From positions 1-64,000 of the forward strand of contig JBLNDJ010000016.1 of assembly GCA_050261515.1 (NCBI GenBank): DNA of 64,000 nt, given 5' to 3'. The first letter of the stretch is position 1, and every line of letters begins with the position of its first letter. Position numbers and translations under genes: made by a program. The stretch comes from JBLNDJ01 sp050261515 (lineage in GTDB: Bacteria > Acidobacteriota > Terriglobia > Bryobacterales > Bryobacteraceae). Under the pieces are notes generated by a model. The model was given only the letters and a program-made list of their open reading frames with translations, made no database searches and was not told the origin of the DNA. Below, in pieces: positions 1 through 9,470 of the stretch.

Positions 1-21
1 ACTCGACGGCCCGCGCGTAAA

Positions 22-60
22 GAAAAAGGCCGGCTTCCCTCCTGCGGAGGAAAGCCGGCC
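22..60 (-). terminator. Intrinsic terminator of clpC
   Basis: Seen in sequence: a 9-bp GC-rich stem (28-36 with 52-60) continues inside as CCTCC/GGAGG around a 3-nt loop. Read on the minus strand it is followed by a run of five T (23-27 as A on the plus strand). It lies about 55 nt past the clpC stop, so it fits a Rho-independent terminator for the lolD-clpC transcript. Confidence 0.85.
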
Positions 61-114
61 TGAAAACGAAACCAAATCCCTCAAATCGCGAGGGACTTGA
101 CAGGTCGCTCCATA

Positions 115-2595
115 TCAGAACATGTACAGCGGCGTGCCCGGCTGCTCGGGGCCGCCTGCCCCCACCGTCACCTCTTCGCCTTCCTTGGCTTCCTTCACCT
201 GACGGCAATAGATGCCGGCATCGCCCAGGTAGACTTCGAGATCGGCCGGCCGCGGCAGCGAGCCCTGAATCAGGGCCTCCGACAGCGGGTCCTCGATGTA
301 CTTCTGAAGCGCACGCCGCAGCGGCCGCGCGCCGAAGCTGCGGTCGACCAGCGTCTTCTCGAGGATGTACTTCGCCGCGTCCTGCGTCAGCCGGATCGTG
401 ATCTGCTTGGCCCCCAGGTTCTGGTTCACCTGTCCGACCAGCAGGTCGATGATCTTGATGAGGTCTTCGTCCGTCAGCGAGGAGAACAGAATCACCTCGT
501 CCAGGCGGTTGAGGAACTCGGGGTTGAACGCCCGCTTCACCTCGCTCATGACCATGTCTTCGATCTTCTGCGGGATGCCCTCAGCCGACGGAGCCGAGAA
601 GCCCATCCCGTGCTTCTTCTCGAGGAACCGGGCCCCGAGGTTCGAGGTCATGATGATGATCGTGTTCTTGAAATCGACCGTGTTGCCGATGCCGTCGGTC
701 AACTGGCCGTCTTCGAACACCTGGAGCAGGATGTTGTACACATCCGGGTGCGCCTTCTCGATTTCATCGAGCAGAATCACCGAGTAGGGCTGGCGCTTCA
801 CGCGCTCGGTCAACTGGCCGCCCTCTTCGTAGCCCACGTAGCCCGGAGGCGAGCCGATCAGCTTCGAAACCGAGTGCTTCTCCATGAACTCCGACATGTC
901 GAAGCGGATGAGCGACTTCTCGGTCCCGAACATGAATTCGGCCAGCGCGCGGGCTACCTCGGTCTTGCCGACGCCCGTCGGCCCCAGGAACAGGAACGAA
1001 CCCGCCGGGCGCTTGGGCGACTTCAACCCGGCGCGCGAACGGCGTATGGCGCGGGCCAGCGCGCTGATCGCCTTCTCCTGGCTGATGACGCGCTTGTGCA
1101 GCTCCTCTTCGATGCGCAGGAGCTTGGCGACTTCTTCCTCGCGGATGGCCGTCATCGGCACTCCGGTCCAGCGCGCGACGACGTCTTCGATGTCGTCCTT
1201 GCCCACGACGCCGGTTGACGTGTCGTCGAGGTTGTAGCGCTCGCGGAGCTGCCGCAGGTTCTCGCGCTCCTTGCGCTCCTCGTCCGAGTAGAAGCGCGCC
1301 TTCTCGAACTCGTGGTTCGCGATGGCGTTCTCCATGCGGTGCACGATGAACTTGATCCGCTTCTGGATCTCGGAGACTTCCGACGGCAGCGTCGTCTGGC
1401 GCAGCTTCACCCGCGCGCCGGCTTCGTCGATCAGGTCGATGGCCTTGTCCGGCAGGAACCGGTCCGGAATGAACCGGCTCGAGGCGAACACGGCGGTCTC
1501 GATCGCATCGTCGGTATAGGCGACGGCGTGGAATTTCTCATAGCGCTCTTTGATGCCGCGCAGAATCCGGACCGCGTCCGACTCGGTCGGAGGCGGCACC
1601 TTCACGGCCTGGAAGCGGCGCTCGAGCGAGCGGTCTTTCTCGATGCTCTTGCGGTACTCGCCCGGCGTGGTGGCGCCGATGCACTGGATCTCGCCCCGCG
1701 ACAGCGCAGGCTTCAGGATGTTGGCCGCGTCGAGCGACCCCTCGGCCGACCCGGCCCCGACCAGCGTGTGCAGCTCATCGATGAAGATGATGGCGTTCTG
1801 GTTCTCCATCAGCTCCTTCATGATTGTCTTCAGCCGCTCTTCGAACTGGCCGCGGTACTTGGTGCCGGCGACGATCAGCGACAGGTCGAGCGCGAGGATA
1901 CGCTTGTCGGAGAGGAACGACGGGACGTCGCCGTCGGCGATCCGCTGGGCCAGTCCCTCGACGATCGCGGTCTTGCCGACGCCCGGCTCGCCGATCAGCA
2001 CCGGGTTGTTCTTCGTGCGCCGGCAGAGGATCTGGACGACGCGCTCGAGCTCGAAATCGCGGCCGATGAGGGGGTCGAGCGTGCCGTCGAGCGCCGCCTG
2101 CGTAAGGTCGCGGCTGAACTCGGAAAGCAGCGAGCTTTCCTTGGGCCGGCTCGATGTCATCTTCTCGGACGACGTGCGCGCGATCTCCTCGCGCACGGCC
2201 GACAGGCGCAGCCCGCGCTCGTGCAGGATTTCCGCTGCGAAGCATTTCTCTTCGCGCAGCAGCCCGAGCAGCAGGTGCTCCGTTCCGATGTGCTTGTGAT
2301 TGAGACGCTCGGCCTCTTCGGCGCCGTAGGCAAGCACGCGCTTGCATTCGTGGCTCAGCGGCAGATCCACCGAGGTCGAAACCTTCTCGCGAATGGTGGT
2401 GTGCGCTTCAATCTGCTTTCGAATCGACTCGATTTGCGCGGCGGACCGGAGGAAACGGTTCGCCAGGGCCTTGTCCTCGCGCAGGAGCCCCAAAAGCAGG
2501 TGCTCGGTTTCGATATAGGGGCTTCCGAACTGGCTGGCCTCATATCGCGCGAAGAAGATAACCCTTCGGGCCTTTTCCGTGTATCTTTCAAACAT
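115..2595 (-). CDS. clpC: ATP-dependent Clp protease ATP-binding subunit ClpC
   Basis: Hexameric AAA+ unfoldase that feeds substrates to ClpP and works in the cytoplasm in protein quality control. The 826 residues show the full ClpC plan: two N-terminal Clp_N repeats (about 1-145, with EHLLLGLLRE repeated near 31 and 106), a first AAA+ domain with Walker A GEPGVGKT at 202-209, a UVR-like mid segment around 420-460 (the ClpC rather than ClpB hallmark), a second AAA+ domain with GPTGVGKT near 550, and a D2-small C-terminal domain. Length is normal for ClpC. The ATG overlaps the end of the upstream lolD-like gene by 8 nt, so translation is probably coupled. An intrinsic terminator follows the stop. 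No clpP or mcsA/mcsB/ctsR genes are in the window. Confidence 0.97.
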   Translation of the reverse strand: MFERYTEKARRVIFFARYEASQFGSPYIETEHLLLGLLREDKALANRFLRSAAQIESIRKQIEAHTTIREKVSTSVDLPLSHECKRVLAYGAEEAERLNHKHIGTEHLLLGLLREEKCFAAEILHERGLRLSAVREEIARTSSEKMTSSRPKESSLLSEFSRDLTQAALDGTLDPLIGRDFELERVVQILCRRTKNNPVLIGEPGVGKTAIVEGLAQRIADGDVPSFLSDKRILALDLSLIVAGTKYRGQFEERLKTIMKELMENQNAIIFIDELHTLVGAGSAEGSLDAANILKPALSRGEIQCIGATTPGEYRKSIEKDRSLERRFQAVKVPPPTESDAVRILRGIKERYEKFHAVAYTDDAIETAVFASSRFIPDRFLPDKAIDLIDEAGARVKLRQTTLPSEVSEIQKRIKFIVHRMENAIANHEFEKARFYSDEERKERENLRQLRERYNLDDTSTGVVGKDDIEDVVARWTGVPMTAIREEEVAKLLRIEEELHKRVISQEKAISALARAIRRSRAGLKSPKRPAGSFLFLGPTGVGKTEVARALAEFMFGTEKSLIRFDMSEFMEKHSVSKLIGSPPGYVGYEEGGQLTERVKRQPYSVILLDEIEKAHPDVYNILLQVFEDGQLTDGIGNTVDFKNTIIIMTSNLGARFLEKKHGMGFSAPSAEGIPQKIEDMVMSEVKRAFNPEFLNRLDEVILFSSLTDEDLIKIIDLLVGQVNQNLGAKQITIRLTQDAAKYILEKTLVDRSFGARPLRRALQKYIEDPLSEALIQGSLPRPADLEVYLGDAGIYCRQVKEAKEGEEVTVGAGGPEQPGTPLYMF

Positions 2596-3340
2596 AATTT
2601 GTTCCGCCTTGTATGCTCACTGCATCGCGGCCCGGCGCGCTGTCCGCCAGGGAATCCGAATCGGGAACGAGGCTCCCGGCGTCGAGTCTCAGGACTCGAT
2701 CGCAACGCCTTGCAAACGACGGATTGTGGGTCACGTAGATGGAGGTGAGCCCGTGGGACTTGTGCAACTCGGTGAGCAGAGTGACGATCATCTCGCCGGT
2801 CCGGTGGTCGAGGTTTCCGGTCGGTTCGTCGGCGAACAGAAATCGGGGATTGCCGACCAGAGCCCTGGCCAGCACTACCCTCTGCTGCTCCCCTCCGGAG
2901 AGCTCACCTGCCCGGTGCGACGCCCGCGCCTTCAGGCCAACCTCATCCAGCCTCGCCAGCGATTCCGGGGCCGCTTCAGCTTGCGAGATTCCCCGGATCA
3001 GCAGCGGCATCATCACGTTCTCCAATGCCGTGAACTCCGGCAACAAGTAGTGAATCTGCCAGACGAACCCGATCTCCCGATTCCGGAAGTTCGCCAGCTC
3101 AGAATCGGACAGCGACGTCAGTTCTTTCGCTCCGAAGTATATCCTGCCGTCCGTCGGCCTGTCGAGAGCGCCCAATAGATGCAACAGCGTAGATTTACCA
3201 GCCCCCGATTCGCCGACCAGGGCGAGGCGCTCTCCCTGTTCGACTTCCAGGTCCAGATGGTCGAAAACCACGAGTTCGTCCGCCCCCGAGCGGTACTTCT
3301 TGCTCAGTTGAATGGCACGCACGGCGACGTCTCGCGGCAT
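2588..3340 (-). CDS. lolD: LolD/MacB-type ABC transporter ATP-binding protein
   Basis: ATPase subunit of the family that drives lipoprotein release (LolCDE) or MacB-type mechanotransmission at the inner membrane. Visible motifs: Walker A GESGAGKS (43-50), Q-loop Q95, signature LSGGEQQ (147-153), Walker B ending in DEPT (171-174), and H-loop H205. The GALDRPT segment after Walker A is typical of LolD/MacB. About 20 polar residues at the C terminus lie beyond the usual domain. GGAGG sits just upstream of the ATG. The membrane partner (LolC/LolE) is not adjacent; the nearest permease is the divergent duplicated permease at 3536. LolD is a family-level assignment: the ATPase is certain, the substrate is not. 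It is the first gene of the lolD-clpC unit. Confidence 0.85.
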   Translation of the reverse strand: MPRDVAVRAIQLSKKYRSGADELVVFDHLDLEVEQGERLALVGESGAGKSTLLHLLGALDRPTDGRIYFGAKELTSLSDSELANFRNREIGFVWQIHYLLPEFTALENVMMPLLIRGISQAEAAPESLARLDEVGLKARASHRAGELSGGEQQRVVLARALVGNPRFLFADEPTGNLDHRTGEMIVTLLTELHKSHGLTSIYVTHNPSFARRCDRVLRLDAGSLVPDSDSLADSAPGRDAVSIQGGTNYV

Positions 3341-3468
3341 CAGGCCTCCAAAAACCCCCTGTTTCTACGCTAACACGGCAGAGTTGCATTCGCTCCCAAA
3401 GCTATCGGCTGCATAGGACGGAAGCTACAGAGTACACAACCCCCTTGTAGGGACGAAGCGACCCCCTC

Positions 3469-3497
3469 TTGACGATTACCGGGCTCATTCATATCGA
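3469..3497 (+). promoter_or_regulatory. Candidate sigma70 promoter of the orphan permease
   Basis: TTGACG (3469-3474) is followed after 17 nt by TATCGA (3492-3497). The -35 matches 5/6 and the -10 only about 3/6. If used, the transcript would start near 3504, downstream of the ATG at 3497, which supports the GTG at 3536 as the real start. The rest of the 3341-3535 gap shows nothing else clear. Confidence 0.35.
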
Positions 3498-3535
3498 TGC
3501 ACAATAGAGGGCAATGGTTTCGAAAGGTGATTGGT

Positions 3536-6004
3536 GTGCACACCGACCTGAGATCTGCCCTGCGTAGTTTTCGACGGAGCCCGGCGTTTGCCGCCAGCGC
3601 GGTTGCGTGCCTGGCTCTCGGCATTGGCGCGAATACTGCCATCTTCTCTTTGCTCGACCAGGTGCTGCTGCGGTCGCTTCCGGTCTCGGATCCTGAACGG
3701 CTTGTCATGTTTCATCACGAAGGGCAGGATCCCGGATCGGCTTCCGCGGACAACTACGAGGCCGTGTATTCGTATCCCACGTACAAAGCGATGCGCGACC
3801 GGAATACCGTGTTCTCGGGCGTGATCGCTCGCGCGGGCGGGGCGGCCACGGTCACCGAGCCCTCGGGCGCCTCCCGCGCGGGTGTGGACATGGTCACCGG
3901 CAACTTCTTCGAAACGCTCGGTGTGCGGGCGGCGTTGGGGCGCGTGCTCACTCCATCCGACGACGTGGTTCCGGGAGGCCATCCTGTCGCCGTGTTGAGC
4001 TACGGCTACTGGCAGAGCCATTTCGGCGGCGATCCGGCTGCGTTGAACCGGAAGATTCTTGTAAACGGGAACCCGTTCACGATCATCGGCGTCGCGGACC
4101 AGCGGTTTCGCGGCGTGCTCAGCGGCCGCTCGCCCGATTTGTTTGTTCCCGTGACGATGCTTCGCCAGATCCATCCGGAGTGGAATTATCTGGACGACTT
4201 CACGGCGCGCTGGATGAACGTGATGGCGCGGCTCAAGCCGGGCGTCACACGGGCGCGCGCGGGCGCCGCGGCTCAGGCGCTCTTCAAAACGATCCGCGAA
4301 GAGGACCTGCCGCGCGTGCGCCGCATGGGCGAGCGGGAGCGTGCCGAGTATCTCGCGCGGCGGCTCGAGCTGCGTCCGGCCTCGCAGGGCATCAACCAGC
4401 TCCGCCGGATGTGGGAGAAGCCGCTCGTGGTCGTCATGGCGATGGTCGGGCTGGTGCTTCTCATCGCGTGCGCGAACGTTGGCAACCTCTTTATCGCGCG
4501 GGCGGCGGGGCGGCGCAGGGAAATCGCGATCCGGTTGGCGATCGGCGCGGGACGCCTGGCGCTGCTGCGGCAGATGCTGGTCGAAAGCGTCCTGTTGTCG
4601 CTCGCCGGCGGGCTCGCCGGCCTCGTCGCCGCGCGCTGGACCGCGGCCGCTCTGCTGCGCATACTGCCCGAGGACGCAACCGAAGGCTGGGTCGCGGCCG
4701 GTGCCGATCTGCGCGTGCTCGGCTTCACGCTTGCCGTGGCGCTTGCGGCCGGAATCGTGTTCGGCTGCGCGCCGCTCTTCCAGATCTGGACGCTCAAGCT
4801 CGGCCCCACGCTCAAGGACCAGGCCACCGCGGTGCTCTCGGGCACGGGCCGTTTCCGGCGCGCCCTCGTGGCGGGGCAGGCGGCGCTCGCGCTCGTGCTG
4901 CTGGCGGGCGCGGGACTGTTCGTCCGCAGCCTTCAGAACCTCGCCGCAACAGACCCCGGCTTTCGCCCGCGCAACCTGCTGGTCTTCGCCGTCATGCCCG
5001 AACTGAGCGGTTACGACGCGGCGCGCGGGGCCCTGCTCGAGCGCAACCTGCGGGAGAGGCTCGCGCGCATGCCCGGCGTCGAGGCCGTCTCGACCGCCGC
5101 GCTCGGGCCGTTCGGAAACGGCAGAAGCGGGGCGAGCATCGCCGTCGAAGGCTACCAGGCGCGTCCGGACGAAGACCCCGGCGCGGAGCTGGACAGCGTG
5201 GGCGCCGGCTTTTTCCGCACGCTCGGGATTCCGCTCGCGGCCGGGCGCGAGTTCACGGACCGCGACGACCGCGCCGCCCCAACCGTGGCCGTCATCAACG
5301 AAGCGTTCGCGAAAAAGTATTTCCGCGGCCGCAACCCGCTCGGTATGCACGTCGGCCAGCGCAAGCCGGAGGCCGAGATTGTCGGCGTGGTGCGCGACAT
5401 CAAGTACGGCGACCTGCGCGAGCATCCGGGCCCGTTCCTGTACGTGTCTTACCCGCGGGCGGGCAACATGTACCGCATGGTGGTCTACGTGCGCGGGCAG
5501 GGCGCGTCGCTCGCGCAGGGAGCGCGGCAGGCGGTCCGCGAGATCGACGCGAACCTTCCGGTGACCGACATGCGGACCATGCAGGTGCGGATCGAGGAAT
5601 CGATCCAGACCGACCGGCTGATCGCGCTGCTGGCGGGCGCGTTCGGGCTGCTCGCGCTGGCGCTCGCGGCCGTGGGGCTGTACGGCGTGATCGCTTATTC
5701 CGTGGCGCGCCGGACAGCCGAGATCGGCATCCGGGTAGCGCTCGGCGCCGGGCGCCGCAACGTCCTCTGGCTCGTGATGCGCGAGGTGGCGCTGCTGGTC
5801 GGCTCGGGGATTCTGATCGGCCTCCCGGTGGCGCTTGCGCTCGGGCGCGTGGTCGAGTCGCAGCTATTCGGCATACGCGCGCACGACCCGGCGATGTTCG
5901 CCGCCGCCGCGGCCGCGCTGGCCGGAGCGGGACTCCTGGCCGGCTACCTGCCCGCCCGCCGCGCGCTGGCGATCGACCCGATGCGCGCCCTGAAGTACGA
6001 ATAA
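3536..6004 (+). CDS. ADOP-type orphan ABC permease (duplicated MacB_PCD/FtsX)
   Basis: Inner-membrane permease of the acidobacterial duplicated orphan permease class. About 820 residues in two MacB-like halves: N-terminal TM helix with ALGIGANTAIFS, a periplasmic core domain (about 20-240), an FtsX block of helices (about 285-400), then a second core domain and FtsX block ending in PxRRALAIDPMRALKYE. Start: an ATG at 3497 would add 13 residues but has no ribosome site. GTG at 3536 has GAAAGG 9 nt upstream and begins VHTDLRSALRSF, which fits the family start, so it is preferred. No ATPase lies on the same strand, although a LolD-like ATPase is encoded divergently. The substrate is unknown. The stop lies 10 nt from the leuS stop (convergent). 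Confidence 0.88.
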   Translation: MHTDLRSALRSFRRSPAFAASAVACLALGIGANTAIFSLLDQVLLRSLPVSDPERLVMFHHEGQDPGSASADNYEAVYSYPTYKAMRDRNTVFSGVIARAGGAATVTEPSGASRAGVDMVTGNFFETLGVRAALGRVLTPSDDVVPGGHPVAVLSYGYWQSHFGGDPAALNRKILVNGNPFTIIGVADQRFRGVLSGRSPDLFVPVTMLRQIHPEWNYLDDFTARWMNVMARLKPGVTRARAGAAAQALFKTIREEDLPRVRRMGERERAEYLARRLELRPASQGINQLRRMWEKPLVVVMAMVGLVLLIACANVGNLFIARAAGRRREIAIRLAIGAGRLALLRQMLVESVLLSLAGGLAGLVAARWTAAALLRILPEDATEGWVAAGADLRVLGFTLAVALAAGIVFGCAPLFQIWTLKLGPTLKDQATAVLSGTGRFRRALVAGQAALALVLLAGAGLFVRSLQNLAATDPGFRPRNLLVFAVMPELSGYDAARGALLERNLRERLARMPGVEAVSTAALGPFGNGRSGASIAVEGYQARPDEDPGAELDSVGAGFFRTLGIPLAAGREFTDRDDRAAPTVAVINEAFAKKYFRGRNPLGMHVGQRKPEAEIVGVVRDIKYGDLREHPGPFLYVSYPRAGNMYRMVVYVRGQGASLAQGARQAVREIDANLPVTDMRTMQVRIEESIQTDRLIALLAGAFGLLALALAAVGLYGVIAYSVARRTAEIGIRVALGAGRRNVLWLVMREVALLVGSGILIGLPVALALGRVVESQLFGIRAHDPAMFAAAAAALAGAGLLAGYLPARRALAIDPMRALKYE

Positions 6005-6014
6005 AACGCGGGGT

Positions 6015-8471
6015 TCAGGCTTTGACGACGAGGTTCACCAGCTTGTCGGGCACCACGATCACTTTGACGACCTGTTTGCCTTCGACGTAGGGCTGGATCT
6101 TTTCGTCCTGCCTGGCGAGCCGTTCGAGTTCCTCGCGCGCGGTGCCGAAGGGGGCATAGATGCGGCTGCGGAGCTTGCCGTTCACCTGAACGGGGATTTC
6201 GGCTTCTTCTTCTCGCGCGAGTTCGGCGTCGTAGCAGGGCCAGGGTTCCTGGAACACGGGGTTCTTGCCGCCCAGTTCCTCCCACATCTCCTGCGCCACG
6301 TACGGCACGAACGGCGAGATGATCAGCACCAATTTCTCGAGAATTTCGCGCAGCGACGCCCCCGTGAGCTCGCTCTCGAGCGTGTGGAGCTCGTTGAGCA
6401 GCTCCATCGTGGACGCGATTGACGTGTTGAAGTGCCAGCGCGTCTCGAAGTCCTCGGTCACTTTCCTGACGGTCTGGTGCAGCTTGCGGAGCGCCTTCGT
6501 GTCGGCCGCCGTCGGGGGCCCACCGGTCGGGACCGCGCGGTCGATGTTGCGCGTCACGAAACGGTACAGGCGGCCGAGGAAGCGGTACATGCCGTCCACG
6601 CCCGTCTCCTGCCAGTCCAGGTCGCGCTCGGGTGGCGCGGCGAACAGGACGAACAGGCGGCCGGTATCGGCGCCGTACTTCTCCACCATCTCGTCCGTGC
6701 CGACGATGTTGCCGAGCGACTTCGACATCGCCTTGCCGTCCTTGCAGACCATGCCCTGCGTGAACAGGCGCGTGGTGGGCTCGTCGTTCGCGATCAGCCC
6801 CAGGTCGCGCATCACCTTCGTGAAAAAGCGCGAGTAGATCAGGTGCAGGATGGCGTGCTCGACCCCGCCGATGTACTGATCGATCGGGAACCAGTACGCG
6901 ATTTTTGACGAGTCGAACGGGGCCTTCCCGTTGTGCGCGTCGCAGTAGCGGTAGAAATACCACGAGGAATCGACGAACGTGTCCATTGTGTCGCTCTCGC
7001 GGCGCGCGTCGCCGCCGCACTTGGGACACTTCGCGTTCATGAACTCCGGCACGTTCTCGAGCGGCGACCGCCCCTTGCCGGTGATCTTTATGTCGAGCGG
7101 CAGCACGACCGGAAGCTGGTCTTCGGGCACCGGCACAACGCCGCATGCCGGGCAGTGAATCATTGGAATCGGTGTGCCCCAGTAGCGCTGGCGCGAAATG
7201 CCCCAGTCGCGAAGCCGGTACGTGATCGCGGCCTTGCCGAAGCCTTCCTTCCCGGCTTTCTCCGCCATGCGCTTGCGGGCTTCTTCGCTCGTCAGGCCGG
7301 TCCATTCGCCGGAATTTTCGAGGATGCCGTATTCGCCCCAGGCTTCCTTCATTTCGCTCTCGACAGCGAGCGCGCCGTCCAAGGGCCGGATCACCGGCCG
7401 CACCGGGATCCCGTACTTGCGGCAGAACTCGAAATCGCGCTGGTCGTGCGCCGGCACGGCCATGATGGCGCCCGTGCCGTACTCGAGCAGCACGAAGTTG
7501 CCGACCCAGATGGGGACACGCTCGCCGTTATATGGATTGATGGCGTAGTGGCCCGTGAACACGCCTTCCTTCTCGGGCTCAACGGCGTCCTTGCGCTTCT
7601 GCGCGTCGGCCATCTGCTTCACGCGCTCGCGCTCCGCCTCCGGAATGAGCCGCGCCACCAGCGGATGCTCGGGCGCGAGAATCACACACGTAGCGCCGTA
7701 AATCGTATCGACGCGCGTTGTGAACACACGAATCGGCTCGCCGGTGCCCTCGAGCTTGAAATCGATCTCGGCCCCCTCCGAGCGGCCGATCCAGTTGCGC
7801 TGCATCGAGATCACGCGCTCGGGCCAGCGGCCCTCGAAGCCGTCGAGCGCGTCGAGCAGTTCATCGGCGTATGCCGTGATTTTGAAGAACCACTGCTCCA
7901 GTTCGCGCTGTTCAACCGGCGTCGTCTCATGCCGCCAGCAGCAGCCGTTGACGACCTGCTCGTTCGCCAGCACGGTGCCGCACTCCGGGCACCAGTTCAC
8001 GCGCGACTTCCGGCGGTAGGCCAGCCCGCGCTCGAGCATCTTCAGGAACAGCCACTGGTTCCAGTGGTAATACTCGGGCTCGCAGGTGGAGATTTCGCGG
8101 CTCCAGTCGTAGCTGAAGGCGAAGCGCCGGTGCGTCTTCTGCATCTCGGCGATGTTGGCTCTGGTCCAGTCGCGCGGATGCAGGCCGCGCTTGAGCGCGG
8201 CGTTTTCCGCGGGAAGGCCGAAGGAATCCCAACCCATCGGATGCAGCACGTTGAAGCCGCGCATCCACTTGTAGCGGGCGAGCGCGTCGCCGATGGTGTA
8301 GTTGCGCACGTGCCCCATGTGGAGCGTGCCGCTCGGGTAGGGCAGCATCTCCAGCAGGTAGTACTTGGGCTTCGGGGAGTTCTCCTCGGCCTTGTACAGG
8401 CCCGGCGCGTTCTCCCAGCGCTCGAACCACTTCAGTTCGATTTGCTTGTGGTCGTAGGTCTTCTCCGGCAT
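6015..8471 (-). CDS. leuS: Leucyl-tRNA synthetase
   Basis: Class Ia aminoacyl-tRNA synthetase that charges tRNA-Leu in the cytoplasm. 818 residues, normal for bacterial LeuRS. The HIGH-type signature HMGH is at 51-54 within PYPSGTLHMGH, the CP1 editing insertion lies roughly at 220-410, a zinc-type CxxC segment is visible near WCPECG, and the KMSKS-type loop reads AMSKS. The ATG is 3' of the nfo coding region on the same strand, and the end of nfo overlaps the first 40 nt of leuS. The two probably share a transcript and translation may be coupled. It ends tail-to-tail with the permease at 6004, with only 10 nt between and no terminator visible. Confidence 0.97.
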   Translation of the reverse strand: MPEKTYDHKQIELKWFERWENAPGLYKAEENSPKPKYYLLEMLPYPSGTLHMGHVRNYTIGDALARYKWMRGFNVLHPMGWDSFGLPAENAALKRGLHPRDWTRANIAEMQKTHRRFAFSYDWSREISTCEPEYYHWNQWLFLKMLERGLAYRRKSRVNWCPECGTVLANEQVVNGCCWRHETTPVEQRELEQWFFKITAYADELLDALDGFEGRWPERVISMQRNWIGRSEGAEIDFKLEGTGEPIRVFTTRVDTIYGATCVILAPEHPLVARLIPEAERERVKQMADAQKRKDAVEPEKEGVFTGHYAINPYNGERVPIWVGNFVLLEYGTGAIMAVPAHDQRDFEFCRKYGIPVRPVIRPLDGALAVESEMKEAWGEYGILENSGEWTGLTSEEARKRMAEKAGKEGFGKAAITYRLRDWGISRQRYWGTPIPMIHCPACGVVPVPEDQLPVVLPLDIKITGKGRSPLENVPEFMNAKCPKCGGDARRESDTMDTFVDSSWYFYRYCDAHNGKAPFDSSKIAYWFPIDQYIGGVEHAILHLIYSRFFTKVMRDLGLIANDEPTTRLFTQGMVCKDGKAMSKSLGNIVGTDEMVEKYGADTGRLFVLFAAPPERDLDWQETGVDGMYRFLGRLYRFVTRNIDRAVPTGGPPTAADTKALRKLHQTVRKVTEDFETRWHFNTSIASTMELLNELHTLESELTGASLREILEKLVLIISPFVPYVAQEMWEELGGKNPVFQEPWPCYDAELAREEEAEIPVQVNGKLRSRIYAPFGTAREELERLARQDEKIQPYVEGKQVVKVIVVPDKLVNLVVKA

Positions 8472-9313
8472 AGCCTCTTCAGCGTTTCCATGTTCTGCCG
8501 CGCGTCGGCGTCGGACGCGTGCGGCGTTTCGAGTATAAACGGCTTCGTCCGCAGCTTCGGATGCGCGAGGATGCGGCGGAAGCCATCCTCGCCGATGTAA
8601 CCTCGGCCGATGTGCTCGTGACGGTCACGGCGCGAGCCGAGCCGCGTTTTCGAATCGTTCGCGTGCATGACCTTGACGTGTTCCAGACCGAGCACGGCAT
8701 CCGCCTCGCGTACCGTCTTCCGCAAGCCCTCGGCGCTTGCGATATCGTAACCTGCCACAAGGCAATGGCAGGTGTCGAGGCAAAACCCGACGCGCGCGTC
8801 CACAGACTTTTCCGCCATTTTCCGCATCGCCTTCAGTTCCTCGAAGCGCCCGCCGAGCCTTGTCCCGCCGCCCGCCGTGTTCTCGATCAGGATCGTAAGT
8901 CCCTTCATGTCGAGCCCGTGCACGGCCGCGCGCATCGACTCGACGACCGCGTAGATGCCGCGCTCCAGGCCCTGCGCTCCGTAGCTGCCCGGATGCGCCA
9001 CCAGGTACTCGGCCCCGATCGCGAGCGCCCGCTCCAACTCCCCGCGAAACGCCTCGATCGAGCGCGCGCGGATTGTCGGATCCTCCGCCGCCAGGTTGAT
9101 CAGGTAGTTGTCGTGGATCACGAGCGGCCGCAAGTCGAACCGTTCCCGCGCGTCCTTCAGCTTCTTGATCTGGTTGGGATCGGGCTTGCCAGCGCGCCAC
9201 GTCCTGGGGCTTGCCGAGAAGATCTGAAACGTGTTGGCGCCGAGCTCAGCGGCCTTCAAAGCGGCCCGTTCGAGTGAGCCCGCCGTGGAGGTATGGATAC
9301 CGATCCGCAGAAT
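8432..9313 (-). CDS. nfo: Endonuclease IV (AP endonuclease), apparent start-site defect
   Basis: Zinc-dependent AP endonuclease of base-excision repair, TIM-barrel fold. All family metal-ligand motifs are visible: IHDN, HPGSY, IENTAG, LDTCH, HANDSK, DRHEHI and LETP. Homology reads upstream of the first TTG (9259) without a break as LRIGIHTSTAGSLERAA, the conserved N terminus. That stretch begins at CTG (9310) or ATT (9313). The nearest ATG (9318-9316) is one base out of frame: it reads ATGAAATTCTG, and a single extra A would give a standard MKILRIGIHTS start. So either a rare ATT/CTG/TTG start is used, or a one-base deletion in the A-run exists in the strain or the assembly. The gene overlaps leuS by 40 nt. 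I see no convincing promoter in 9314-9470. Confidence 0.9.
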   Translation of the reverse strand: MLRIGIHTSTAGSLERAALKAAELGANTFQIFSASPRTWRAGKPDPNQIKKLKDARERFDLRPLVIHDNYLINLAAEDPTIRARSIEAFRGELERALAIGAEYLVAHPGSYGAQGLERGIYAVVESMRAAVHGLDMKGLTILIENTAGGGTRLGGRFEELKAMRKMAEKSVDARVGFCLDTCHCLVAGYDIASAEGLRKTVREADAVLGLEHVKVMHANDSKTRLGSRRDRHEHIGRGYIGEDGFRRILAHPKLRTKPFILETPHASDADARQNMETLKRLCRRRPTTTSKSN

Positions 9314-9470
9314 TTCATGGTAGCAAACGGGTGTCGGGGGCGAGCCGGTCGCTAATGTCGTACCGTCAAAAAGGCCCCAGGCTGCGAAGCCACGGCACCG
9401 CTAGTAACAGGACTAGGCAATCCGCATATACATCGGCATGGAATCGTATCATACGGGTGATAATCGAACA

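Noticed and set aside
4180..6090. Long open frame (636 codons) inside the first orphan permease
   Set aside because: Arg/Ala-rich shadow of the permease in another frame, typical of GC-rich DNA. The permease frame carries all the domain motifs.
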